Below, in pieces: positions 1 through 7,370 of a stretch of DNA of 64,000 nucleotides (position 1 is the first letter of the stretch; each line of letters begins with the position of its first letter). A program made the position numbers and the translations under genes. The notes below the pieces were generated by a model that did no database searches, was not told the DNA's origin, and was given only the letters and a program-made list of their open reading frames with translations. The DNA lies in contig NZ_QUIN01000002.1 of NCBI RefSeq assembly GCF_003480255.1, positions 1-64,000 on the forward strand, read 5' to 3'. Source of the DNA: Erysipelatoclostridium sp. AM42-17 (lineage in GTDB: Bacteria > Bacillota_I > Bacilli_A > Erysipelotrichales > Coprobacillaceae).

Positions 1-27
1 AATAATCGTTACTATCTGAAATTCATC

Positions 28-52
28 TGTCCAACAAATTGGGTTCAGTTCA
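28..52 (-). mobile_element. Possible terminal inverted repeat of an IS3-family (IS150-group) element
   Basis: On the minus strand this segment starts TGAACTGAACCCAATTTG and continues into TTGGACA. From memory this resembles the outer ends of IS150-group elements, which commonly start TGAACTG-CCCC and contain AA-TTGGACA. The orientation puts the outer end at about position 52 and the body of the element to the left, outside the window. No transposase reading frame is visible in the 27 bases before it. It could be chance similarity or a relic. Confidence 0.35.
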
Positions 53-322
53 AAATAAGAATACACAATGTTATCATTTTTTTCTTTTTAAGAATTACGT
101 CTTCTCCTTACGATAATCAATATAATAAAAAAACATATTAAAAGTTTCATAATAATTACCTCTATCCATATTCTAACAAAAATTTTTTAAACGGCAAAAT
201 ACCCATTAAATAAAATTAGCTAATATTCTTTATTTAATATCTTTGCTTATAATTTTTTGATAAGTTCTAACTAAAAAAACACCAACATCGCTTCCTCATT
301 TTTTATCTCTACCTACACAAAA
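53..322. other. AT-rich intergenic stretch without a recognisable gene
   Basis: Short stop-punctuated frames on both strands, no convincing ribosome binding site followed by an open frame, and no repeat of the CRISPR type. It lies between the IS-end-like sequence and the hairpin downstream of the array. I see no gene here. Confidence 0.6.
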
Positions 323-385
323 ATAGGAGTGCCACCCCCGCCGACACAATATTTCAGTGTTTAAAGGGCGAAGGAGCACTCCTAT
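318..385 (-). terminator. Large GC-rich hairpin with U-tract, possible terminator of the CRISPR array transcript
   Basis: The arms ATAGGAGTGC (323-332) and GCACTCCTAT (376-385) are a perfect 10-bp inverted repeat. The loop is itself structured: CGCC pairs with GGCG and ACAC with GTGT. On the minus strand the hairpin is followed by TTTTT, and it lies 24 bp beyond the last (degenerate) CRISPR repeat, so it is well placed to end the pre-crRNA transcript. The 43-nt structured loop is longer than in an ordinary terminator, so it may instead be a remnant of a mobile-element end or a small structured RNA. Confidence 0.45.
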
Positions 386-409
386 AGAAATATTATAGGA
401 AAAATAATA

Positions 410-1567
410 AAGTAATTCAATAGAAAATCTATAGAGTAACAAAACCAAAGTTAGCACCAGTATTTGTACCTTGTAGTCTTATTCTAGCAAAAATCCATAT
501 GGTAACAAAACAAACTTACTCCTTAACTGGAATCAAGTAATGTCTTATTCTAGCAAAAATCCATATAATAACAAAACCCACCTTTTATTTTTAGCAAAAA
601 TGCATTTGTCTTATTCTAGCAAAAATCCATATGGTAACAAAACAAAAGTTCATTTGGAGTCATGTTATATCTTGTCTTATTCTAGCAAAAATCCATATGG
701 TAACAAAACAAGTATCATCATTCAATGATATGTGCCAATGTCTTATTCTAGCAAAAATCCATATGGTAACAAAACAATCTGGAATATCTATGTTTGCGAT
801 TATCTGTCTTATTCTAGCAAAAATCCATATGGTAACAAAACCAGCATTTACAGTTTGTTTTGACAAATTAAGTCTTATTCTAGCAAAAATCCATATGGTA
901 ACAAAACCGGTTGGTCTATTCTTGCTCTCTTTTAGCAGTCTTATTCTAGCAAAAATCCATATGGTAACAAAACTTACGGTGATACTACAAAAGGTAAATT
1001 TATGTCTTATTCTAGCAAAAATCCATATGGTAACAAAACTCATTTCCATCAACCACGATTTCAAGATTGGTCTTATTCTAGCAAAAATCCATATGGTAAC
1101 AAAACGACAAATAGCAACTCCGTTATTATCTTTGTGTCTTATTCTAGCAAAAATCCATATGGTAACAAAACCGGATACCAAACTTCAACAGCTACAAACA
1201 AGTCTTATTCTAGCAAAAATCCATATGGTAACAAAACACGGTAGTGATGAGAGGATGTTAGCTGAAGGTCTTATTCTAGCAAAAATCCATATGGTAACAA
1301 AACGAGATGGTTCGGTCAAAATTCGACAATATAGTCTTATTCTAGCAAAAATCCATATGGTAACAAAACATCTATAGGCATTATAATATAGATCATTGAG
1401 TCTTATTCTAGCAAAAATCCATATGGTAACAAAACTTACTTCATAATTTCCACTAGTACACATTTGTCTTATTCTAGCAAAAATCCATATGGTAACAAAA
1501 CCGGTGAATAATTGTTCCTCGATCTGTTGCCGTCTTATTCTAGCAAAAATCCATATGGTAACAAAAC
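410..1567 (-). CRISPR. Type II-A CRISPR array, 18 repeats and 17 spacers
   Basis: Repeats of 36 bp start every 66 bp from 410 to 1532, and every spacer is exactly 30 bp. On the minus strand the repeat starts GTTTTGTTACCATATGG and ends TTTGCTAGAATAAGAC. GTTTT at the 5' end, and the anti-repeat in the tracrRNA on the same strand, fix transcription as minus. The leader-proximal end is therefore 1567. The distal repeat (410-445) is degenerate, with about two thirds identity, as expected at the trailer end. The repeat at 542-577 carries two changes (ATAATAAC for ATGGTAAC on plus). The others read as identical. Because 66 is divisible by 3, the array produces long spurious reading frames on both strands. 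Confidence 0.98.
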
Positions 1568-1630
1568 CTCAAATACATACTATCATGTATTTGAATAGAT
1601 GCAACCATTTTTTGTTATCTGTTTATTATA
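1568..1630 (-). promoter_or_regulatory. CRISPR leader with ATTTGAG anchoring motif and array promoter
   Basis: Only 47 bp separate the first repeat from the csn2-like stop codon. On the minus strand the leader ends ATTTGAG directly against the first repeat. That is the leader-anchoring motif described for type II-A systems, where Cas1-Cas2 recognises the junction. The motif lies in one arm of a perfect 10-bp inverted repeat, TCAAATACAT (1569-1578) and ATGTATTTGA (1585-1594), with a 6-nt loop. A -10-like TATAAT (minus, 1625-1630) lies inside the end of the csn2-like gene, so the pre-crRNA may start there. No good -35 is visible. Confidence 0.75.
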
Positions 1631-2457
1631 GACATATCAAGTTTGTTGTTTATAAGTTTTTTCATTTCTGCTTTAGCCTCCTGTAATGTACAAATGCCTT
1701 TTTCAAGAAATACGTTATATAAAATATTTTCATCATTTAAATCAAAGCAAAGATGATCAAATAGATAAATATGATTTATATCTAATTCTATTTTTGTGTT
1801 GTTTAATATAATGATTGATAAACATTGATTCATTATATTTAAGTAATCATTGATTGTTCTCGTTAATACTGGAATTTCAATTAAATTCATTACTCTTGCT
1901 TTTTCTATTTGATTTTTAGATATAAAATCAATCATCTTCAACTGTAAAAGAATGAGCTCTTCATATGTTAAGTCATATTCGTTAGCTTGTTCTTCTTCCT
2001 TTAAAAATACAGGTAAAAGAATTTTTAAAAATTGTTTAGGAGTATAAGTTATAAATCTTGATAGTATTATATCGCTATCCAACTCACTACTAAATGACTC
2101 TAACAATAAGTTAATTGTATTAATTGTATCAGTATTATCATTTTGTGAAATTAATACTTCTAAATATTTAGCGACTATAGATTGACTGGTTAACTTTAAA
2201 TCACTAAGAAGAGAATAATCTGTAGATACATGAAAATATTGGATTGTTTTAGGATTAATGATTTCATCATTAATCAATACTTGAGCATGACCTGTATTAT
2301 TTTGAGTATATTCGCTTTCTTTTGGATGCAGACAAGCTTCTTTCAATATTTTCATAAAATTAAATTTTTCTTCGTAATTAAATCCTAAACAATATTTGAC
2401 ATATTCAATGTTCATATCATATTTTATATTTCCTTTTTTTATCGTGAGTCTATTCAT
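1615..2457 (-). CDS. csn2: Csn2-like CRISPR adaptation protein
   Basis: A 280-residue protein encoded between cas2 and the array leader, the position of csn2 in type II-A loci. Csn2 proteins form DNA-end-binding rings that act with Cas1-Cas2 and Cas9 during spacer acquisition. The sequence is mostly predicted helix, rich in Leu, Ile, Asn and Glu, and has no Walker motif, like known Csn2. Its length lies between short Csn2 (about 220) and long Csn2 (about 350). I cannot align it confidently with either, so the family call rests on position and overall character. Its start overlaps the cas2 stop by 4 bp (ATGA), which suggests translational coupling. Confidence 0.7.
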   Translation of the reverse strand: MNRLTIKKGNIKYDMNIEYVKYCLGFNYEEKFNFMKILKEACLHPKESEYTQNNTGHAQVLINDEIINPKTIQYFHVSTDYSLLSDLKLTSQSIVAKYLEVLISQNDNTDTINTINLLLESFSSELDSDIILSRFITYTPKQFLKILLPVFLKEEEQANEYDLTYEELILLQLKMIDFISKNQIEKARVMNLIEIPVLTRTINDYLNIMNQCLSIIILNNTKIELDINHIYLFDHLCFDLNDENILYNVFLEKGICTLQEAKAEMKKLINNKLDMSIINR

Positions 2458-2762
2458 AATTTTATAAATGAATCCGCATTGACTATTTTTTCTTGATTTG
2501 AGACTCCACCGACAATAACTTCAATTCTTGCATATTGTTTTTCCGTAACCATCAATAATCTTATTTGTCCTTCTTTAGGAATATTTTTTCTTAAAACATC
2601 CGCATGCTTAACCGCAGCTTCTCGGTTAGGAAATATTTTACAATATACAGAAAACTGCATCATCATATACCCATTTTTTATAAGATATTTTCTAAAATGA
2701 GTATATGTTTTTATTTCTTTTTTAGTTGTCATCGGCAAGTCAAAGAATAGTATGAGTCTCAT
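2454..2762 (-). CDS. cas2: CRISPR-associated endoribonuclease/integrase subunit Cas2
   Basis: Small ferredoxin-fold Cas2, which holds two Cas1 dimers together in the spacer integrase. The chosen start gives MRLILFFDLPM, the usual beginning of type II Cas2 with the conserved Asp after the first strand, followed by FRKYLIKNGYMMMQFSVY as in the family. An in-frame ATG at 2777 would add five residues and overlap cas1. Neither start has a clear Shine-Dalgarno sequence, so translation is probably coupled to cas1. It overlaps the csn2-like gene by 4 bp at its 3' end. Confidence 0.93.
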   Translation of the reverse strand: MRLILFFDLPMTTKKEIKTYTHFRKYLIKNGYMMMQFSVYCKIFPNREAAVKHADVLRKNIPKEGQIRLLMVTEKQYARIEVIVGGVSNQEKIVNADSFIKL

Positions 2763-2766
2763 AAAT

Positions 2767-3660
2767 TCATAAATCATAAAGAATAGGTAAAGGAAATATA
2801 TAAGCTACTTCATCTGTTTCTAATTCTTTAATAATACTTTCAATATAAACATATATAGCGTTACTTACTGTTTGCTTTCTACCATCTATTTCTATTTTTT
2901 TAGAAGTTAATTGAATTAAAGCTTCTCGATGTTCTTGTTTAAAAAGAATATCTTCCATCATATGATTACATACGTAATGATCTACTATTGGTCTAAATAC
3001 TTCTATGATGTCATCACTTAAGTTAAACATATTCTGTTTTCCTCGATGAAAGATACCTAAATTTGGCAAATATCCTTTAGCTACAATAATTGATGAAATA
3101 AGTGCTCTAAAGATACTATAACCATAATTCAATCCTGCATTGATTACATCTTCATCAAAGCGTACAAAATCATCACCAAACATTTCTCTAAAATACATCT
3201 TAGCCGCTAAGCCTTCTCTATTGGTTACGTCATCTAATTCAACTTCATCCATAAATTGATATAGTTTTAAAATCACTTCAAATTTTCTATTATTTCTTTT
3301 TAATATTTCTGCTTGATTATAAATTTTTGCTTTTACTATTTTTTGATGTAGTATTTTTTTCTTTTGATCTTCCCACATGATTTGTTTATTAATGTTACCA
3401 CTTTGTGAAAAATGACCATTCATTGGTAAAATATAACTTTTAGGGATATGGTCTATCCCACATATAATTGTACATATATTATTTTCTGTTAATTTATTTA
3501 TTAAAGGTATACTTAAACTTGATTTATAATTGTCTATAACTAAGATTTGAATATCTGAAATAGGAAGCAATAAATCAATATCATTGTATTGAACTTTAAT
3601 GTTGTCTAAATATAATTTCAGATACTCACATTTTTCAATGTATATGACTCTGTGTCCCAT
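2767..3660 (-). CDS. cas1: CRISPR-associated integrase Cas1 (type II)
   Basis: A 297-residue Cas1, the metal-dependent integrase that inserts new spacers at the leader-repeat junction. The catalytic triad is visible as E149 (TNREGLAAK), H205 (GIFHRGKQN) and E220 (SDDIIEVFRP). The start codon lies six bases after the U-tract of the tracrRNA terminator, and there is no ordinary Shine-Dalgarno sequence. The nearest GGAG is in the right arm of the terminator hairpin, 15 nt upstream of the ATG. Expression of cas1-cas2-csn2 therefore probably needs read-through of the tracrRNA terminator or an unseen promoter. Confidence 0.96.
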   Translation of the reverse strand: MGHRVIYIEKCEYLKLYLDNIKVQYNDIDLLLPISDIQILVIDNYKSSLSIPLINKLTENNICTIICGIDHIPKSYILPMNGHFSQSGNINKQIMWEDQKKKILHQKIVKAKIYNQAEILKRNNRKFEVILKLYQFMDEVELDDVTNREGLAAKMYFREMFGDDFVRFDEDVINAGLNYGYSIFRALISSIIVAKGYLPNLGIFHRGKQNMFNLSDDIIEVFRPIVDHYVCNHMMEDILFKQEHREALIQLTSKKIEIDGRKQTVSNAIYVYIESIIKELETDEVAYIFPLPILYDL

Positions 3661-3666
3661 AAAAAC

Positions 3667-3687
3667 AAAAAAAGGCTCCGAAGAGCC
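3667..3687 (-). terminator. Intrinsic terminator of the tracrRNA
   Basis: Stem GGCTC (3687-3683) with GAGCC (3678-3674), tetraloop TTCG and a seven-base U-tract. It ends six bases before the cas1 start codon, so it also lies in the translation-initiation region of cas1. Confidence 0.9.
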
Positions 3688-3745
3688 GAATCCGGGATAA
3701 ACCCTTGTTTTGTTAGGTCATATAAATTTTTGCTAGAATATAACC
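3667..3745 (-). ncRNA. tracrRNA
   Basis: Between cas9 and cas1, the minus strand reads an anti-repeat: TATTCTAGCAAAAAT, a divergent middle, then TAACAAAAC. It matches the complement of the crRNA repeat over about 34 nt with a central bulge. After it come a short GGG-CCC hairpin (3694-3704) and a terminator hairpin GGCTC-TTCG-GAGCC (3687-3674) followed by seven U. Such an anti-repeat followed by nexus and terminator hairpins is the standard architecture of type II tracrRNA. The start is placed seven bases after the predicted -10, giving an RNA of about 79 nt. Confidence 0.92.
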
Positions 3746-3751
3746 ATCTAT

Positions 3752-3780
3752 AGTATATCCTAATCAAACTCTAATTTCAA
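3752..3780 (-). promoter_or_regulatory. Predicted tracrRNA promoter
   Basis: -35 TTGAAA (3775-3780) and -10 TATACT (3752-3757) are separated by 17 bp. The -35 lies within the last codons of cas9 and the -10 just after its stop codon. This should start the RNA near 3745, immediately before the anti-repeat. Confidence 0.75.
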
Positions 3781-6700
3781 TATATTTTCTTTAATTTCAT
3801 ACATATTTCCTAATGCATCTGTTGCAAATTTTTGGATTTTGATGAATGTGCCAACAGATGGCATTAACCTTTTATTGCACATCATACAAATTGGCTTTAC
3901 TTCAAACATTCCTTTTTTATCATTATTAGTTGCAGTAAATTTCAAGATTTCATAGTGAACGCCGTCATGGTATTGTGTCTTGCCTCCCTCTTGCATAGCA
4001 GCATCATAAACATACTTATCTCCTGCTTTTTTAACAAGACCAATGAGTTCATCTCGATGCATCGAACATACAAATTGCCAATCATCACCTATTCCTTTGT
4101 TTTGTTTTTCTTGATCATACCATTTTCTTGAAATAATATATTTTTGCTTTGTTTTGCTATAGAATACATCTTTATAACGTACAGTTAAAAATTTATACTT
4201 TCCTTCAGGTGATAAATAGAAATCAGTACGATAAGGACTAATTTGTTTAAGAATCACTTTTTTGTTATGAACACGATAGTTTGAAGTAATTTCTAAATGA
4301 TTTCCTAGTTTTTCTGAATAAAATTTGATAGAAGTAATGGCTGGTCCATTATTTTTCTTTGCATATTTAGTAATCGGTCCAAAGTCATGTTCATATAATG
4401 TTAATGGATTTTCACCTTTTAATACATATTTACCTTTTTTATCAAGTCCATAATATTCATTAGATTCTTTATATGTATTAAAATGATCTAATACAACTAC
4501 TTTTATTTTATCAAAAGTTTTTGAATCTTTATGTTTCATAATATATTTATCAGTATCATCATTAATAATATTATTAACAAGTTCAATAGCTTTCTTTTCC
4601 TTTGGGTCATAAATATTTTTGATTCTTTCTACCAGCATTTCTTGTGAATCTACATTTCTTGTACTATAAATTGTCTCATCAGCAATTTGTCTATTAGGTT
4701 TAGTATCAATTTTATGAGAAACCTTAATCAATGGATAATGCATAGTATCTTTGTCAATTAAACCTAAAACATATTGATTGGATTCATAGTATATATTTTT
4801 TAAATTAGAAATAAATGATATATATTTTGGATCTAAAAATTGATTATCCGGTAAAACATTAAAGACTTCTCCTGTTTTTTCATCATATAAATCTTTTAAA
4901 TCATAGGTCATTAAATAAGAATTAATAAGATTCATTTTCTTTAATGAAGCTACAATTAAAGCATCAATAGCGTGATGAAAATAGTCTTGTTCACGTTCTT
5001 TTGGTAAATTAATTCTTTTTCTAAAAGCATTCGTTGCCTGTCCTTTAATAGTATGAACTTTCGTATCAATATCATTATCTTTAAAATAATGTTGTAAAGT
5101 ATTCATGACAGTTCGACAAGCATAACTTGTATCTACTAAATTACGATTAATAAACTTTTTCGCCACATCATACTTTGTAATGTCTTCTTCGAATAATAAA
5201 TTCATTTTTTTCTTACGATTCATATTTTTGTTATTACGCACAAATGTTTGATAATTTGTGAGATTTCCATCAGTGAATTTATTTTTCAAATAGGCTGCTA
5301 TAGGTGTTAAATTTCCTTTTTCTTGATTTTCTAATCTTGAAGTTAAAACTTTGTTTGATAATGAATCATCCAAAGAAACTGATAAAGGTATAATATGATC
5401 AATTTCATAAGCTTTATCATCAAAAATCAAAGTATGTAAATCTATCGCTTGTTGCGTATACGCTGTTTTACAATCCTGTTCTAAATATAAACGTATTTTA
5501 TTTCTTGTTTTATTATTCACTCTTTCAGGATCAATTTCTGCTCCTTTAATAATTTCATCAATCTCTTTATTTTTCTTTTCAAATTGTCTTTGATTTTCAT
5601 TAATTCGATTTTTTTGTTCTTGTGTATTTTTATCTCTTGTTGTTTCAATAACTATACTATCAAATTCACCATATTTCTTTCTTAAATCATTAATGACTTT
5701 AAATGTTTCACGATGTGCTCTTTTAGCAACGGGAGACAAAATAGCACTATCATCTGCTTCAATATTCTTTTTACCTTTTAATGATGGTCTATTTTTATTA
5801 AATAAATCCATTTGATGTAATAACTGCATTTGATTCATTTCAGTATTTAATAATTCTTTATTCAAGAGCTTCATCGCTTTTAATGACAGTGAATGATAGC
5901 CAGATATTCCTTTCATACTTGCAAGATCAACTAGCACTTCTTGATTAAAATCAGGATATAATGTCTTTATTTGTTCATACCTTTCTTCTACCCCTTTAGC
6001 TTTTGTACAAATATCAATAATTTGATCAACAATATTTTTATCATCCAACTTATTTTCTTGATTATATTTTTTAAATATCTTTAAAACTTTATTAAATCCT
6101 TTAAATTCAGTTAAGATTGGTTTTTCATTTTTATCAATCCTAAAACCACTCACTTCAATTTCTTTAACATCTAATAATTTTAGTAATTGTTTAACTGTAA
6201 TATTTCCTTTTGTATTGACATGTTCGATAATTTGTTCTTTTTGTTCTACTGATATTTTTTCACCATTTATCGTTAGATTATTTAAGTCATTTAATAAGTT
6301 AAATAATTCTGCTGTATAAGCTTGTTTAGGTGCTCTTAATTGATCAGGAAAAATACTACATTTCCCTCTCATCACATCTATTAAATTAACATGAACAAGT
6401 TGATTATCAACCAAACGATAACTTCCATAAGGTGTTGGCGAAATTTGACTACCCGGTCCTTGATCATAACGACGTCTTCTCGCTACTATGCTAACAATAT
6501 CATTTTTTATCTTTTCATCAATTTTTTGTTTGGTAAGCAAAGCATCAAGTTCATGAAGGTAATCTTCTGTTTTAAAGTTATTTTCAGTTCCTCTAATATG
6601 TCCTTGTTCGTTTAATCTTTCTAATTGAACTTCACAAATAAATTTACCGTCTTTTAATAACTGACTATTAGAAGATAAAACAGCTTTTGTTCCTTCATCA

Positions 6701-7077
6701 TCTTTTGTTTCATCAGCTAATGTTTCTAGTGTCGTTCCCCTTTTTTTAGTAATATGCATAATTGCACAGCATAATTCTTCTAAAGAAAGTTTTTCATTAA
6801 GCCCTTTTACCCTCATTTTATATGGATTAAGATAATAATAAGATGCAACATACATATTATTTTTTTCAAGATATTTTTTCATATCTTCTAAGCGATTGAC
6901 TTTTCTTCTTTTTAATCTTCGTGCACTTCTGCTTGCTCTTCTTTTTTCATTTTCAGAAGCAGTACCTTCTTTAAAAAGACGAACCCCATAATCAACAAAA
7001 GTATTTTCATCAATATCAATTACACCATATCCCACCGATGTAATTCCAATATCCAAACCTAAAACCAATCTTCCCAT
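3760..7077 (-). CDS. cas9: CRISPR-associated endonuclease Cas9 (compact, 1105 aa)
   Basis: RNA-guided DNA endonuclease of the type II system. Visible parts in order: RuvC-I with catalytic D9 (LGLDIGITSVG); Arg-rich bridge helix about 45-70; recognition lobe with a QGPGSQISPTPYGSY segment about 206-220; RuvC-II E478 (SIVIETT); HNH with D560-H561 (EIDHIIPLSVS) and N584; RuvC-III H702 and D705 (HHAIDALIVAS); and a C-terminal PAM-interacting region. The length and motif spacing match the compact SaCas9/St1Cas9 class rather than the 1,370-residue SpyCas9. All nuclease residues are present. A Shine-Dalgarno GGAG precedes the ATG. PAM preference cannot be read from the sequence. Confidence 0.98.
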   Translation of the reverse strand: MGRLVLGLDIGITSVGYGVIDIDENTFVDYGVRLFKEGTASENEKRRASRSARRLKRRKVNRLEDMKKYLEKNNMYVASYYYLNPYKMRVKGLNEKLSLEELCCAIMHITKKRGTTLETLADETKDDEGTKAVLSSNSQLLKDGKFICEVQLERLNEQGHIRGTENNFKTEDYLHELDALLTKQKIDEKIKNDIVSIVARRRRYDQGPGSQISPTPYGSYRLVDNQLVHVNLIDVMRGKCSIFPDQLRAPKQAYTAELFNLLNDLNNLTINGEKISVEQKEQIIEHVNTKGNITVKQLLKLLDVKEIEVSGFRIDKNEKPILTEFKGFNKVLKIFKKYNQENKLDDKNIVDQIIDICTKAKGVEERYEQIKTLYPDFNQEVLVDLASMKGISGYHSLSLKAMKLLNKELLNTEMNQMQLLHQMDLFNKNRPSLKGKKNIEADDSAILSPVAKRAHRETFKVINDLRKKYGEFDSIVIETTRDKNTQEQKNRINENQRQFEKKNKEIDEIIKGAEIDPERVNNKTRNKIRLYLEQDCKTAYTQQAIDLHTLIFDDKAYEIDHIIPLSVSLDDSLSNKVLTSRLENQEKGNLTPIAAYLKNKFTDGNLTNYQTFVRNNKNMNRKKKMNLLFEEDITKYDVAKKFINRNLVDTSYACRTVMNTLQHYFKDNDIDTKVHTIKGQATNAFRKRINLPKEREQDYFHHAIDALIVASLKKMNLINSYLMTYDLKDLYDEKTGEVFNVLPDNQFLDPKYISFISNLKNIYYESNQYVLGLIDKDTMHYPLIKVSHKIDTKPNRQIADETIYSTRNVDSQEMLVERIKNIYDPKEKKAIELVNNIINDDTDKYIMKHKDSKTFDKIKVVVLDHFNTYKESNEYYGLDKKGKYVLKGENPLTLYEHDFGPITKYAKKNNGPAITSIKFYSEKLGNHLEITSNYRVHNKKVILKQISPYRTDFYLSPEGKYKFLTVRYKDVFYSKTKQKYIISRKWYDQEKQNKGIGDDWQFVCSMHRDELIGLVKKAGDKYVYDAAMQEGGKTQYHDGVHYEILKFTATNNDKKGMFEVKPICMMCNKRLMPSVGTFIKIQKFATDALGNMYEIKENILKLEFD

Positions 7078-7084
7078 ATTTTTT

Positions 7085-7112
7085 CTCCTTTACATAGATT
7101 AAATATATTATA
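7085..7112 (-). promoter_or_regulatory. cas9 promoter -10 and ribosome binding site
   Basis: A consensus TATAAT (7107-7112, minus) lies about 30 bases upstream of the cas9 ATG, and AGGAG (7085-7089) lies 7 bases before the ATG. No convincing -35 hexamer is at the expected distance, so the promoter may be weak or regulated. Confidence 0.5.
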
Positions 7113-7169
7113 CTATAAATAACACGAATATGATATGATAAAATTATTCATTCTTCTTTCAATTTTATC

Positions 7170-7198
7170 TTGCCTAAATAATAAATATATGTTATTCT
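7170..7198 (+). promoter_or_regulatory. Promoter of tRNA-Arg
   Basis: -35 TTGCCT (7170-7175), a 17-bp spacer and extended -10 TGT-TATTCT (7193-7198), about 20 bases upstream of the mature tRNA 5' end. Confidence 0.65.
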
Positions 7199-7219
7199 AA
7201 TTAGGCAGTTAGGTGAGAT

Positions 7220-7296
7220 GTCTACGTAGCTCAGCTGGATAGAGCACACGCCTTCTAAGCGTGCGGTCAGGGGTTCGAATCCCTTCGTGGACGCCA
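7220..7296 (+). tRNA. tRNA-Arg (anticodon UCU)
   Basis: Complete cloverleaf: acceptor GTCTACG pairs with CGTGGAC, D arm AGCTCAGCTGGATAGAGC, anticodon stem CACGC/GCGTG around loop CTTCTAA (anticodon TCT), T arm GGGGTTCGAATCCC, and an encoded CCA (7294-7296). It decodes AGA/AGG, and AGA is a frequent Arg codon in this AT-rich genome. It is a single gene with its own promoter and terminator. Confidence 0.97.
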
Positions 7297-7306
7297 TTTA
7301 TAAATT

Positions 7307-7333
7307 AAGTCTTGATTATTCAAGACTTTTTTT
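7307..7333 (+). terminator. Terminator after tRNA-Arg
   Basis: Perfect 9-bp stem AAGTCTTGA (7307-7315) with TCAAGACTT (7320-7328), TTAT loop, followed by a run of T. Confidence 0.85.
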
Positions 7334-7370
7334 ATTTTATATAAAAACAAACGGTACATATTGTACCGTT

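Noticed and set aside
540..1463. Long open frames on both strands across 540-1463, with recurring LILAKIHMVTK or FVTIWIFARIR
   Set aside because: They are read through the CRISPR array. Repeat plus spacer is 66 bp, a multiple of three, so the frame stays open in repeats; there is no ribosome binding site.
3746..3757. TATACTATA in the tracrRNA promoter is shared with the cas9 promoter (plus strand, 7109-7117), suggesting a long tracrRNA that represses cas9
   Set aside because: The shared bases are the -10-type sequences themselves. No guide-like segment in the right position before a repeat-like hairpin was found.
6819..7077. Cas9 as a type II-C enzyme because of its compact size
   Set aside because: A fourth cas gene in the csn2 position and the ATTTGAG leader motif point to type II-A.
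7220..7296. tRNA-Arg as an integration site of an island carrying the CRISPR-Cas locus
   Set aside because: No duplicate of the tRNA 3' end is found in the window, and no integrase gene is present.
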